From Gemmatimonadota bacterium (lineage in GTDB: Bacteria > JAAXHH01), in assembly GCA_009838645.1 (NCBI GenBank), contig VXRC01000017.1, positions 121,553 through 185,552 of the forward strand: DNA of 64,000 bases, read 5' to 3'. Under the pieces are notes generated by a model. That model did no database searches. It was given only the letters and a program-made list of their open reading frames with translations, and had not been told where the DNA came from. The translations under genes were made by a program, and so were the position numbers. This document shows, in pieces, positions 42,001 to 49,205 of the stretch. The stretch's first letter is position 1, and every line of letters starts with the position of its first letter.

Positions 42001-42962
42001 AACTCATCGGAGGCTGGAAGGACGGCGTATATTTCGGGGAGACGCTGCTGGACGACGACGGATTCGACGCCGAGTCGATCCCCATACGGGCAAAGGTCAC
42101 CGTCCAGGACGACCACATGACCATCGATCTGAGCGAATCGAGTCCCCAGGTCACCGGGTTCATCAACAGCGCCTATGCCAACACGCGTTCGCTGGCCCAC
42201 GTCGCCATCATGTACATGGCGCCGTCCGACGTACCCAAGAACGAGGGATCCATGCGGCCGGTGAAGGTCGTCGCGCCCAGAGGCCTGATCGTGAACCCGA
42301 ACCCGCCGGCGCCGGTGTGCATGAGCACCAACCACTGCGGGGAGGAGATCGTGGAGGCCGTCTTCAAGGCGCTGGCCCCGGTCGCGCCTGAAGCCGTGAA
42401 CGCGGGGTTCTCCCGGAGACTCCGTTTCGCGATCACAGGGCACAATCCGCGCACGGGGAACCGGTTCATCTGGCACTTCTTCTTCGGACGGGGCGGTGGG
42501 GGCGCGTCCCGGGGGTACGATGGCTGGTCCTGCGTGGGCGAGGTGAACGTGGCCGGGGCGATCCGCAGCCCCAGCGTGGAGATCACCGAAGAGCGTTTCC
42601 CCTTCAAGATCGTACGGAACGACCTGCGGCCGGGCTCGGGCGGCGACGGCACGTGGCGGGGCGGACTGGGCGCCGTGTTCGAAATGGTCTACGAGGGGAA
42701 CGAGCCGGCCAAACTGAACATGGCGGGCGACGGCGTCATCAACCCGCCCTTTGGGCTCTTTGGCGGCGCGCCGGGCCTGCCGCACCGATACAAGGTGGTG
42801 TCCAACGGCAGAGAGCGGATGCTGAAATCGAAGGAAACCGAAGTGCCGATTCTCCCCGGGGACCGCATCATCGCCCTGTCCGCCGGAGGGGGTGGCTACG
42901 GACCGCCCGGATCCCGGGACCCGGACAGCCGTTCACGCGACCGGGAGTCGGGCCTGGTCTGA
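39045..42962 (+). CDS. Fused HyuA-HyuB hydantoinase/5-oxoprolinase
   Basis: A 1305-residue fusion of the two subunits of ATP-dependent hydantoinase/oxoprolinase enzymes. The HyuA part has the actin-like ATP motif IGIDVGGTFTDFVVVEG, then FIHGTTVATNTLLERKGARV and GFDMGGTSTDISV. A low-complexity linker of Asp, Ala and Pro follows at about residues 735-765. The HyuB part starts near THSVVAHRLESIAREMADVMIRTS and includes GSHLPDITAIYPVF and CVGEVNVAG. Fused forms are known for eukaryotic OPLAH and some bacteria. I chose ATG 39045, with GGAG 6 nt upstream. The first 35 residues are a repeat of DAASPDAAKP and are probably unstructured. Confidence 0.92.
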   Translation: MNEHARDAASPDAAKPDAASPDAAKPDAALPADALPDAAKPPISIGIDVGGTFTDFVVVEGDSAPRYFKTASTPQSPSDAVMNGLGDIADSLGLSATELMSRTRLFIHGTTVATNTLLERKGARVGLITTEGFRDLLALREGLKEDRYNLRMTPVEPLVPRPLRHTLAERIRSDGTVEASVDPVALDGILDELARAGVESVAVCLVFSYLNPAHERLVGERIRQRHPELYLSLSSEILPQIKEYDRLSTTAVNAYVGPVYARYLERMKEEASGLGLESDILTMTSNGGVTPLDVAARQAVQAILSGPAGGVSGAVAYGRLIGAEDLIGFDMGGTSTDISVIEAGDPQVSGEHYEGGWKIAVPMIDLHTLGAGGGSIARVDDGGTLHVGPQSAGADPGPVCYGRGGDQPTVTDANLVLGYLDPGNFLGGRNPLFPDLSERAVRNSVAEPLGLSTVDAARGILDVVTTAMAEGIRLLTVRRGGDPRHFSLLAFGGAAGLHVSQVARKTGIGKVYLPSAAPVLSAYGMLASDLRYDFAQSFTASLDVVDLDEVRRLTNRMAGRGIARLRNQGLADGDIATRFTADMRYLDQIYEVNVTVPDLAMDDDAIRHAWASLFHERYQTLYSYHQLDQEIRLVTLRATVTGKLPSVDLPVMERDDRAGNARKSTRRIYTGIWTEAAVYAADDLASGIVIDGPAIVESDFTTVLVEEGDRLEVDPYGGMVLAVSPAALDAREASDALVSDSSDALDALDAPEAPDAPDADLARSDPITHSVVAHRLESIAREMADVMIRTSMSQILNSSRDFSTAILDATGQLVAQGEGIPVHISALPPSVEAVREYFGDDITEGDLFILNDPYFGGSHLPDITAIYPVFRDGALRFFAVNRAHHSDIGGGTHGGYNPSASELYHEGLRIPPVRLYEAGRPRKDLLHMLAVNVRHAENFTGDLHAQIGSVQIAARRLQALLNDYGADGLMASVDAILDSAERRIRQLIGGWKDGVYFGETLLDDDGFDAESIPIRAKVTVQDDHMTIDLSESSPQVTGFINSAYANTRSLAHVAIMYMAPSDVPKNEGSMRPVKVVAPRGLIVNPNPPAPVCMSTNHCGEEIVEAVFKALAPVAPEAVNAGFSRRLRFAITGHNPRTGNRFIWHFFFGRGGGGASRGYDGWSCVGEVNVAGAIRSPSVEITEERFPFKIVRNDLRPGSGGDGTWRGGLGAVFEMVYEGNEPAKLNMAGDGVINPPFGLFGGAPGLPHRYKVVSNGRERMLKSKETEVPILPGDRIIALSAGGGGYGPPGSRDPDSRSRDRESGLV
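39061..39150 (+). repeat. 30-bp tandem repeat in the HyuAB N-terminal region
   Basis: Two near-identical 30-bp units encode DAASPDAAKP twice, followed by degenerate DAALPADALPDAAKP. The same Asp-Ala-rich style recurs in the HyuA/HyuB linker at 41240-41330. Confidence 0.8.
41240..41330 (+). repeat. Asp/Ala repeat linker between HyuA and HyuB
   Basis: Short degenerate repeats of SDALDA, LDAPEAPDAPDA encode the flexible joint of the fusion. The DNA looks expanded by slippage of 9- to 18-bp units. Confidence 0.65.
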
Positions 42963-43030
42963 TCGGTCCACGCTCCCGCACGGGCCGCGCCCGCAATCAG
43001 GATTCCGGCCTGGACTGACTGGCGCCCGGC

Positions 43031-44386
43031 CTAGAACCTTACCCAAACCGCATAGATCGCGAAAGCCGCCATGATCAGCGTGGCGGCCGTCAGCGCCGCC
43101 TGCAGGAGCCGGGACGGGGGAACGCCCGCTTCCCGCGCCGTCGTCCGGCTGAAGTACAGCGCCGCCCACCCGATGGCCGGCAGGAGGATCGTCTGCATCA
43201 GCGCGCCGATGATCACCATGGTGACCGGCGCGGACCACAGGACGTACAGGACGAGGTAAACCAGGGGCAGCAGGACGCCGATGATGCGCACGACGCGCTG
43301 CCGGTCGTTGGGCCGTGCGTAGGTCACCAGGCCGAGGACCGAAAGGGCGTCCGCCAGCATGCGCGACTGGCCCACGATGGTGACGAAATAGGTCGAAAAG
43401 AGGACCACGAAAGCGCCTACGCCGAACAAATAGAACGCCCAGTTTCCCAGTGTTTCGGTATACATGCCGGAGAGGATCTGCACCGTGCCGAATCCCTCGG
43501 GTACCATCCCCTGGGCGTGGAGCACGGCCGCCCCGAGAAAGAAGAAGGCGAGCGTGGCCAGCGTGTAGATGACCATGCACAGCCACACGTCCTTCTTCAT
43601 CACGCCGATCCATCCCAGGGCGCGCGCCCGCCAGTCCGGGCTGCCGTCCCGGGGCCCGGCCGACCGGGCATATCCCTTTTCCACGCACCAGTACGGGTAG
43701 AGCAGGAGTTCGGAAGCGCCCACGCCGGTGATGCCGAAGACGGCAAAGGCCGTAACGGCCCCGTCCTGCGGCAGTGCGAATCGCAGCCCGTCGAGAATCA
43801 CGCCGGGCGATACGGCATAGGGAGTCCAAAACAGGAGGAACGCGCTGGCCAGCGTGGTGAAGGTAAAGAGGGCCACCAGGATGGTGGTAATCCGTTCCAG
43901 CGTCATGTACTGCCCGACGAGACCGAGCCCCATGCCGACCAGGGTGAGTATGATCAGCCAGGACGTGTTTCCGAAGACTGGAAAGATCAGGTCCAGCGAC
44001 AGGCTCATCGTACCGAAAATACCGCCCACCTGCATGGTACTCCAGAGCAGGAGCAGCAGACTACCCCATACGAGCCACGAAACCCGCAGGCGCGGTCCCG
44101 GCACTTTGTTGAAGGCGACGAAAGTGGTCTGGCCCGTGGCGATGGCGTGGCGGCCGAGTTCGCTCTGCACGGGCACCTTGACCGCACAGCTCAGGAGAAT
44201 GAGCCAGAGCACCACGAAACCGACCTCGGCGCCGAGCCGCGTAGTGGCGATGAGTTCGCCGGAACCCACGATGGAACCGGTCAACAGCAGGCCCGGCCCC
44301 AGCTGGCGGATCGTCGACCAGCGGTCGGCGGGCGGTTTTCTCACATGTTCGGGGAGCAGCGCGTAAGGGTCGTATTCACGGGACAT
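43031..44386 (-). CDS. Nramp-superfamily membrane transporter lacking canonical metal motifs
   Basis: A 451-residue integral membrane protein with about 11 hydrophobic helices, laid out like Nramp divalent-metal transporters. The first helix reads LGPGLLLTGSIVGSGELIATT, where the metal-binding DPGN motif of true Nramp proteins would be expected; here it is VGSG. The sixth-helix region reads FGITGVGASELLLYP instead of the MPH motif. The metal ligands are thus missing, so transport of Mn or Fe is doubtful and another substrate or Mg-like ion is possible. It is monocistronic or joined with the Trm112-like gene 58 nt upstream. Confidence 0.8.
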   Translation of the reverse strand: MSREYDPYALLPEHVRKPPADRWSTIRQLGPGLLLTGSIVGSGELIATTRLGAEVGFVVLWLILLSCAVKVPVQSELGRHAIATGQTTFVAFNKVPGPRLRVSWLVWGSLLLLLWSTMQVGGIFGTMSLSLDLIFPVFGNTSWLIILTLVGMGLGLVGQYMTLERITTILVALFTFTTLASAFLLFWTPYAVSPGVILDGLRFALPQDGAVTAFAVFGITGVGASELLLYPYWCVEKGYARSAGPRDGSPDWRARALGWIGVMKKDVWLCMVIYTLATLAFFFLGAAVLHAQGMVPEGFGTVQILSGMYTETLGNWAFYLFGVGAFVVLFSTYFVTIVGQSRMLADALSVLGLVTYARPNDRQRVVRIIGVLLPLVYLVLYVLWSAPVTMVIIGALMQTILLPAIGWAALYFSRTTAREAGVPPSRLLQAALTAATLIMAAFAIYAVWVRF

Positions 44387-44444
44387 GCGGTTGCCTGTAC
44401 GGGGTTTTAGATGAGATGGCCGGTTCGGCGCTGCGCGATGCCGT

Positions 44445-44711
44445 TCAGGATGCGTCCGCCTCGGTGGAAAGGGGAATCGCTTCGTCGATCAGCATGATGG
44501 GGATCTCTTCCCGGATGGGATAGAGGTACTTGCCGTCGGCCCGTACCAGCCCGCCGTCGATGGGCTCCGTCACCTGCTCGCCGCCCCGGTTGACGAGATT
44601 GCCCGCCGTGATCGATTCGTTGATGGATGCGACTTCGGAATCGGATGCGAGACGGACCTCTTCCTTTGTTTCCGGGCAGGCCAGTATGTCCAGCAAATCC
44701 TGGTCGATCAT
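44445..44711 (-). CDS. Trm112-like (UPF0434) family protein
   Basis: An 88-residue protein starting MIDQDLLDILACPETKEEVRL, the zinc-ribbon-like start of the bacterial Trm112/YcaR family. It ends with the conserved YLYPIREEIPIMLIDEA. Only one Cys remains (ACPETK), so zinc is probably not bound. Bacterial members are thought to assist methyltransferases or act in cell-envelope enzyme complexes, but the role here is unknown. The ATG at 44711 has GGAGGG 5 nt upstream; an open frame further upstream only translates a 22-bp repeat. Confidence 0.88.
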   Translation of the reverse strand: MIDQDLLDILACPETKEEVRLASDSEVASINESITAGNLVNRGGEQVTEPIDGGLVRADGKYLYPIREEIPIMLIDEAIPLSTEADAS

Positions 44712-44720
44712 GCTTCCCTC

Positions 44721-44786
44721 CGCGTCCGTTGCCCTGTGACACCGCGTCCGTTGCCCCGTGAAGCCGTGCCCGTTGCCTCGTACCGC
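44721..44786. repeat. Three-copy 22-bp imperfect tandem repeat
   Basis: Units at 44721-44742, 44743-44764 and 44765-44786 share the core CGTCCGTTGCCC and lie just upstream of the ribosome-binding site of the Trm112-like gene. The array falls in the mRNA leader of that gene or its promoter. Confidence 0.8.
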
Positions 44787-44955
44787 CGCGTCGATTGTCC
44801 CGGGGCGACTCACGCGTTGAATTGTCGTGGTTGGGACAGACTATAAGACGCACCGGAAGCGCGATCAAGCGATTTCTCAAGCGGCGACAGTTGCCGGGAG
44901 GACGGCATGGTTCCCGGTGAACGCCGCAAGCGGCCGGCGTTGGGTAACGTGGTTG

Positions 44956-44984
44956 TTGCATTTTAAAGGGCTACCACGTATAAT
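44956..44984 (+). promoter_or_regulatory. Sigma-70-type promoter of ahcY
   Basis: TTGCAT at 44956-44961 and a perfect TATAAT at 44979-44984 are spaced by 17 bp. Transcription would start near 44991 and give a leader of about 60 nt. No obvious SAM or SAH riboswitch structure fits in this leader. The remainder of 44712-44955 shows the 22-bp repeat and a 7-bp hairpin at about 44921-44942. Confidence 0.78.
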
Positions 44985-45050
44985 AGGTGCGATTTTCAGA
45001 ACGGATTTTTTGTGATCGCAGACTTAAAAACGGAATCAAGGAGTGCATAC

Positions 45051-46493
45051 ATGGCGCAGGAATTGCCGACCACCATCGAGTTGCCCGACTATTCCGGCCT
45101 GCCTTACAAGGTGGCCGACCTGTCTGAGGCGGAACTGGGACACCGCGAAATCGCCATCGCCGAACAGGAGATGCCCGGGCTGATGGCCGTCCGCGAGAAA
45201 TACGCCCGCGAACAGCCGTTGCGGGACACGCGGATCATGGGTTCCCTCCACATGACGATCCAGACCGCCGTGCTCATCCAGACACTCAGGGCCCTCGGCG
45301 CCGAGATTCGGTGGGCTTCCTGCAACATCTTCTCGACCCAGGACCACGCGGCGGCCGCCATCGCGGACGACGGCGTTCCCGTCTTCGCGTGGAAGGGGGA
45401 AAGCCTGGAAGAATACTGGGCCTGCACGCTGCAGGCGCTGACCTTCGAAGGCGAGACCGGACCCACGCAGATCGTTGACGACGGCGGCGATGCCACGCTC
45501 CTCATTCACCGCGGCGTGGAAGCGGAGGACGACCCCTCCATCCTGGATGAACCCACGGACAACCGGGAACTGCAGATCATCAACGAGATACTCCGTCGGC
45601 AGCTGGACCGCAATCCGCGATTCTGGCACGATATGAGCGCGAACATACGCGGTGTTTCCGAAGAGACGACCACGGGCGTCCACAGGCTGTACCAGATGAT
45701 GGAGGACGGCAAGCTCCTGTTCCCGGCCATCAACGTCAACGATTCGGTGACCAAGTCCAAGTTCGACAATCTCTACGGCTGCCGTGAATCGCTCGCGGAC
45801 GGTCTCAAGCGCGCCCTCGACGTCATGGTCGCCGGGAAGACGGTCGTCGTCTGCGGATACGGCGACGTGGGCAAGGGATGCGCACAGTCGATGCGGGGAT
45901 TCGGCGCGCGCGTGGTGATCACGGAGATCGATCCCATCTGCGCGCTTCAGGCCGCCATGGAAGGCTACGAGGTGACCACCATTGAAGACGTGCTGGAACA
46001 GGGCCAGATCTTCGTTACGACGACGGGGAACCGGGACATCATCCGCGTCGAGCACATGGAGCGCATGCAGGACCAGGCCATCGTCTGCAACATCGGGCAC
46101 TTCGACAACGAAATCCAGGTGGACGCGCTGAACGAATTCCCGGGCATCGTAAAACAGGCCATCAAACCCCAGGTGGACAAATATGTATTCCCCGACGGCC
46201 GCGCCGTTTTCCTGCTCGCGGAGGGGAGACTGGTGAACCTGGGATGCGCCACGGGCCACCCTTCCTTTGTCATGTCCAGTTCCTTCACCAACCAGGTGAT
46301 CGCGCAGATCGACCTGCGGCTCAACGAACACGAAACCGGCGTGACGACCTTGCCGAAACACCTGGACGAGGAGGTGGCCAGGCTGCACCTGAAAAAACTG
46401 GGCGTGAAGCTGACCCGGCTGTCCCGGAACCAGGCGGATTACATCGGCGTCCCCATCGAAGGCCCCTACAAACCCGATCACTACCGATACTGA
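45051..46493 (+). CDS. ahcY: Adenosylhomocysteinase
   Basis: A 480-residue NAD-dependent enzyme that hydrolyses S-adenosylhomocysteine to adenosine and homocysteine. The NAD motif is [14 protein letters not shown], and the catalytic region [21 protein letters not shown] contains the Lys that forms the key contact. The C-terminal [23 protein letters not shown] and terminal KPDHYRY are typical. I chose ATG 45051 with AAGGAG 7 nt upstream; a GTG in frame at 45012 lies close to the predicted transcription start and lacks such a site. The 480-residue length corresponds to the long form with the extra insertion in the catalytic domain. Confidence 0.97.
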   Translation: MAQELPTTIELPDYSGLPYKVADLSEAELGHREIAIAEQEMPGLMAVREKYAREQPLRDTRIMGSLHMTIQTAVLIQTLRALGAEIRWASCNIFSTQDHAAAAIADDGVPVFAWKGESLEEYWACTLQALTFEGETGPTQIVDDGGDATLLIHRGVEAEDDPSILDEPTDNRELQIINEILRRQLDRNPRFWHDMSANIRGVSEETTTGVHRLYQMMEDGKLLFPAINVNDSVTKSKFDNLYGCRESLADGLKRALDVMVAGKTVVVCGYGDVGKGCAQSMRGFGARVVITEIDPICALQAAMEGYEVTTIEDVLEQGQIFVTTTGNRDIIRVEHMERMQDQAIVCNIGHFDNEIQVDALNEFPGIVKQAIKPQVDKYVFPDGRAVFLLAEGRLVNLGCATGHPSFVMSSSFTNQVIAQIDLRLNEHETGVTTLPKHLDEEVARLHLKKLGVKLTRLSRNQADYIGVPIEGPYKPDHYRY

Positions 46494-46507
46494 CGGGCGA
46501 GAGGGGC

Positions 46508-46550
46508 GTGGACCATCAGCCTTCCCCGTGAAGTAACGGGGGATGTCCAC
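46508..46550 (+). promoter_or_regulatory. Nested hairpin between ahcY and the GNAT gene
   Basis: Outer arms GTGGAC (46508-46513) and GTCCAC (46545-46550) enclose an inner CCCCGT/ACGGGG stem. There is no T-run, so it is more likely an mRNA-processing or attenuation structure than an intrinsic terminator. Confidence 0.4.
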
Positions 46551-46558
46551 CGTTCTCG

Positions 46559-47092
46559 ATGAAAAACTTCAGTCTGTTGATTGCCACCCTCAGGAACCGA
46601 TTCAAGGTCGAGGACGTCCCGTTTCAATTTCGCGACCCGGGCGTGCTCGCGGACGGGGATCTGCGGTTGCGGCTCCACGGTACGCTGCTGGGCGACGCGC
46701 GGCGCGGCATCGTTCCCGAGTACATCTTCGACATGGTGCGGGCGGACAGCCCGGACAAACCGGACTACCCGGCCACCGTGATGGGAAGGCTGTCCCTGCG
46801 CATCGGCCACACGGAGCACATCGAAAAGTACGCCGGCCATATCGGATACTCCGTGGACCCGCCCTATCGAGGCCGCCGGCTGGCAGCCCGAAGTTGCCTG
46901 CTCATCCTGCCGCTCGCCCGGGCACACGGGATCAACCCGCTCTGGATCACCTGCAATCCGGAAAATGCGGCGTCCAGACGGACCTGCGAGATCATCGGTT
47001 CCACGCTGGTGGAGACCGTCCCGATTCCCCCGAGCGATCCGCTTTACCGGTGGGACACGAAGTGGAAGTGCCGGTACCGGGTGGACATTTAG
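46559..47092 (+). CDS. GNAT family N-acetyltransferase
   Basis: A 177-residue acetyltransferase. The acetyl-CoA loop is visible as YSVDPPYRGRRLAARSCLLI, and the later segment ITCNPENAASRRTCEIIG is the usual fourth-strand and helix motif of the family. It resembles RimJ/L-type or small-molecule acetyltransferases. It lies 66 bp after ahcY and 4 bp before the DegT-type aminotransferase gene, and so may be cotranscribed with the latter. The substrate is unknown; an amino sugar made by the aminotransferase is a reasonable guess. Confidence 0.85.
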   Translation: MKNFSLLIATLRNRFKVEDVPFQFRDPGVLADGDLRLRLHGTLLGDARRGIVPEYIFDMVRADSPDKPDYPATVMGRLSLRIGHTEHIEKYAGHIGYSVDPPYRGRRLAARSCLLILPLARAHGINPLWITCNPENAASRRTCEIIGSTLVETVPIPPSDPLYRWDTKWKCRYRVDI

Positions 47093-47095
47093 CCC

Positions 47096-48328
47096 ATGTT
47101 AGCCCTCCACGGCGGATCGCCCTACCGGGACACGGAGTCCCGCCCCTTCCCCGCACGGACGCCCTTCGGAGACGAAGAAATACGACTCGTCACGAAGGCG
47201 CTGCGTTCCCAGAACCTCTTTCGGTGGGGCGGCGAACTCACCCCGCGGTTCGAAAGCCGTTTTGCCGAATCCTACGGCGCGAAGCACGCCATCGGATCCA
47301 CGTCGGGGACCGCGGCCCTGCATGTCGCCATCGGCGCGGTAAACCCGGAACCCGGGGACGAGATCATCACGAGCGCGATCACCGACCTGGGCACGATCAT
47401 CCCCATCCTGTACCAGAACGCCGTGCCGGTCTTCGCGGACACGGATCCGGAGACGCTTACCGTGGATCCGGAAGACGTCGAACGGCTCATCACGCCGCGG
47501 ACGCGGGCGATCATCGCCATACACCTCTTCGGCAACGCCTGCCGGATAGAGGCCCTGGCGGAGATCTCGCGCCGCAAGGGGATCGCGCTCATCGAGGACT
47601 GCTGCCAGGCGCACCTGACGCGTTACCGGGGACGGCTGCTGGGCACCTTCGGGGACATCGGCTGCTTCAGCTTCCAGCAATCGAAGCACATGACCACCGG
47701 GGACGGTGGCATGACCATCACGGACGACGACGCCCTGGGCCGCTGCATGCGGAGCTTCGCGGACAAGCACTACGACCGGGATCGGGCCGGATCGCGCATG
47801 TACGGACCACTGGGCATGAACTTCCGTATCACGGAACTCCATTCCGCGGTGGGACTGGCCCAGTTGGAAAAAGTCGGCCGGGTCGTCGCATCGAGGAACC
47901 GGCTTGGCGGCCGGTTATCCGAGGGGATCAAACTCCTCGACGTCATCGTGCCGGCGCCGGTTACACCGGGCGCAACGCACAGTTACTGGTCGTATCCGAT
48001 GCGGGTTACAGCGTATTCGAACGAGACTTTCGCCCGGGCGCTGAACGCCGAGGGGATCGGCGCGAGCGCCGGTTACATTGGCGATCCGATTTTCCAGTGT
48101 TCAGCGGCGCTCGCGGAACACCGGACCTACGGGAACTCCCGTTTCCCCTTCTTCAGCCCGTACACCGACCGCACCTTCGAGCATGCGGACGAACTGTGTC
48201 CGAGGACCCGCGAAGTGCTCGGACAACTCGTGATGCTCTCCTTCAACGAGCAATATACCGACGGGGATATCGACGACGTGGCCGGCGCGGTGGGGAAGGT
48301 CGCATCGCTGCTGGAACGGACGCGGTGA
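47096..48328 (+). CDS. DegT/DnrJ/EryC1/StrS family aminotransferase
   Basis: A 410-residue PLP-dependent enzyme. The active-site Lys lies in FQQSKHMTTGDGG, the cofactor Asp in LIEDCCQAH, and the ATSGTAAL-type phosphate motif reads STSGTAALHVAI. The N-terminus begins with the typical ALHGGSPYR, as in the AHBA synthase or StsC-like subgroups. Family members make amino sugars or aminocyclitols, or act as dehydratases. It follows the GNAT gene by 4 bp, suggesting successive amination and acetylation. Confidence 0.88.
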   Translation: MLALHGGSPYRDTESRPFPARTPFGDEEIRLVTKALRSQNLFRWGGELTPRFESRFAESYGAKHAIGSTSGTAALHVAIGAVNPEPGDEIITSAITDLGTIIPILYQNAVPVFADTDPETLTVDPEDVERLITPRTRAIIAIHLFGNACRIEALAEISRRKGIALIEDCCQAHLTRYRGRLLGTFGDIGCFSFQQSKHMTTGDGGMTITDDDALGRCMRSFADKHYDRDRAGSRMYGPLGMNFRITELHSAVGLAQLEKVGRVVASRNRLGGRLSEGIKLLDVIVPAPVTPGATHSYWSYPMRVTAYSNETFARALNAEGIGASAGYIGDPIFQCSAALAEHRTYGNSRFPFFSPYTDRTFEHADELCPRTREVLGQLVMLSFNEQYTDGDIDDVAGAVGKVASLLERTR

Positions 48329-48382
48329 TACGGATCTCGCGGGGCGACCCAGATCGAGCGATGATCCGGATCTCGCGGCGAT

Positions 48383-49021
48383 CTACGGAATGTTGTGCTG
48401 CACCTTGTAGGCGAGCCAGTTTTCCTTGAGATGCAGGAAATTCGCGAAGGTGGGCTGAAGGATGAACGGATTGTTGTTTCGCTCGTAACCGATTGTCGAA
48501 GAAGGCTTTACACCGAAGTCATGGCCCGGATAGACCCCGATTCCGTCGTCCAGTTCCATCAGGCGCCGCAGGCTGTCGTATTCCTTCCGAGCTTCTTCTT
48601 CGGTGGCCGTGCCGCCCACCTTGCCCACGAAGAGCGTATCCCCGGTAATCAGCTTGTCTTCCGTTAGGAGGCACATGCCGTCCTCGCAGTGACCGGGGGT
48701 GTGGATCACGGCGAGTTCGAGCTCACCCACCCTGAAGATCTCCCCATCCTTGACTTCGATATCGTAGAAATACTCCGCGTCCCGGTACATCACCACGTCG
48801 AGGCCCAGTTCCTCGATCAGGTGGTCATTGCCGTTCACGTGGTCATGATGGGAATGCGTACAGATGATGCAGGCCAGTTCCACGTCCAGCTCGCCCGCGC
48901 GCCGTATGTAGTATTCGGGCCGGTAGGAGGGGTCGACCGCCGCCGCCTTCCGGGTTTTCTCGTCGGCCACCAGGTAACCGAAGTTCCGGTCGCCCCCGTT
49001 TTGTATCTGTTCGAATATCAT
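48383..49021 (-). CDS. MBL-fold metallohydrolase (GloB/persulfide dioxygenase type)
   Basis: A 212-residue metallo-beta-lactamase-fold protein. Metal ligands are visible in CTHSHHDHVNG, HTPGHCEDG and ITGDTLFVG and in YPGHDFGV. The set matches glyoxalase II and persulfide dioxygenase relatives; which applies cannot be settled because the specificity region is not diagnostic to the eye. GAAAGGAACGAGG precedes the ATG. It is divergent from the RNB exoribonuclease gene. Confidence 0.88.
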   Translation of the reverse strand: MIFEQIQNGGDRNFGYLVADEKTRKAAAVDPSYRPEYYIRRAGELDVELACIICTHSHHDHVNGNDHLIEELGLDVVMYRDAEYFYDIEVKDGEIFRVGELELAVIHTPGHCEDGMCLLTEDKLITGDTLFVGKVGGTATEEEARKEYDSLRRLMELDDGIGVYPGHDFGVKPSSTIGYERNNNPFILQPTFANFLHLKENWLAYKVQHNIP

Positions 49022-49205
49022 CCTCGTTCCTTTCGAATCGACCTGGTCCCTCGATAATCGTCAATGTCCGTTACGTATCGCCTGCGCACCGAGCCGTCGC
49101 AACTCGTTTTCCGCATGATATCCCTTCGGCGGGATGAAGTCAACCGGTTACCCGCCGGCCGTAAATTCGCTTGACTTCGACCCGGCACGGGCACAGGATA
49201 AATGC

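Noticed and set aside
44921..44942. SAH or SAM riboswitch upstream of ahcY
   Set aside because: A 7-bp hairpin is present but lies before the promoter, and the 60-nt leader shows no conserved riboswitch core.
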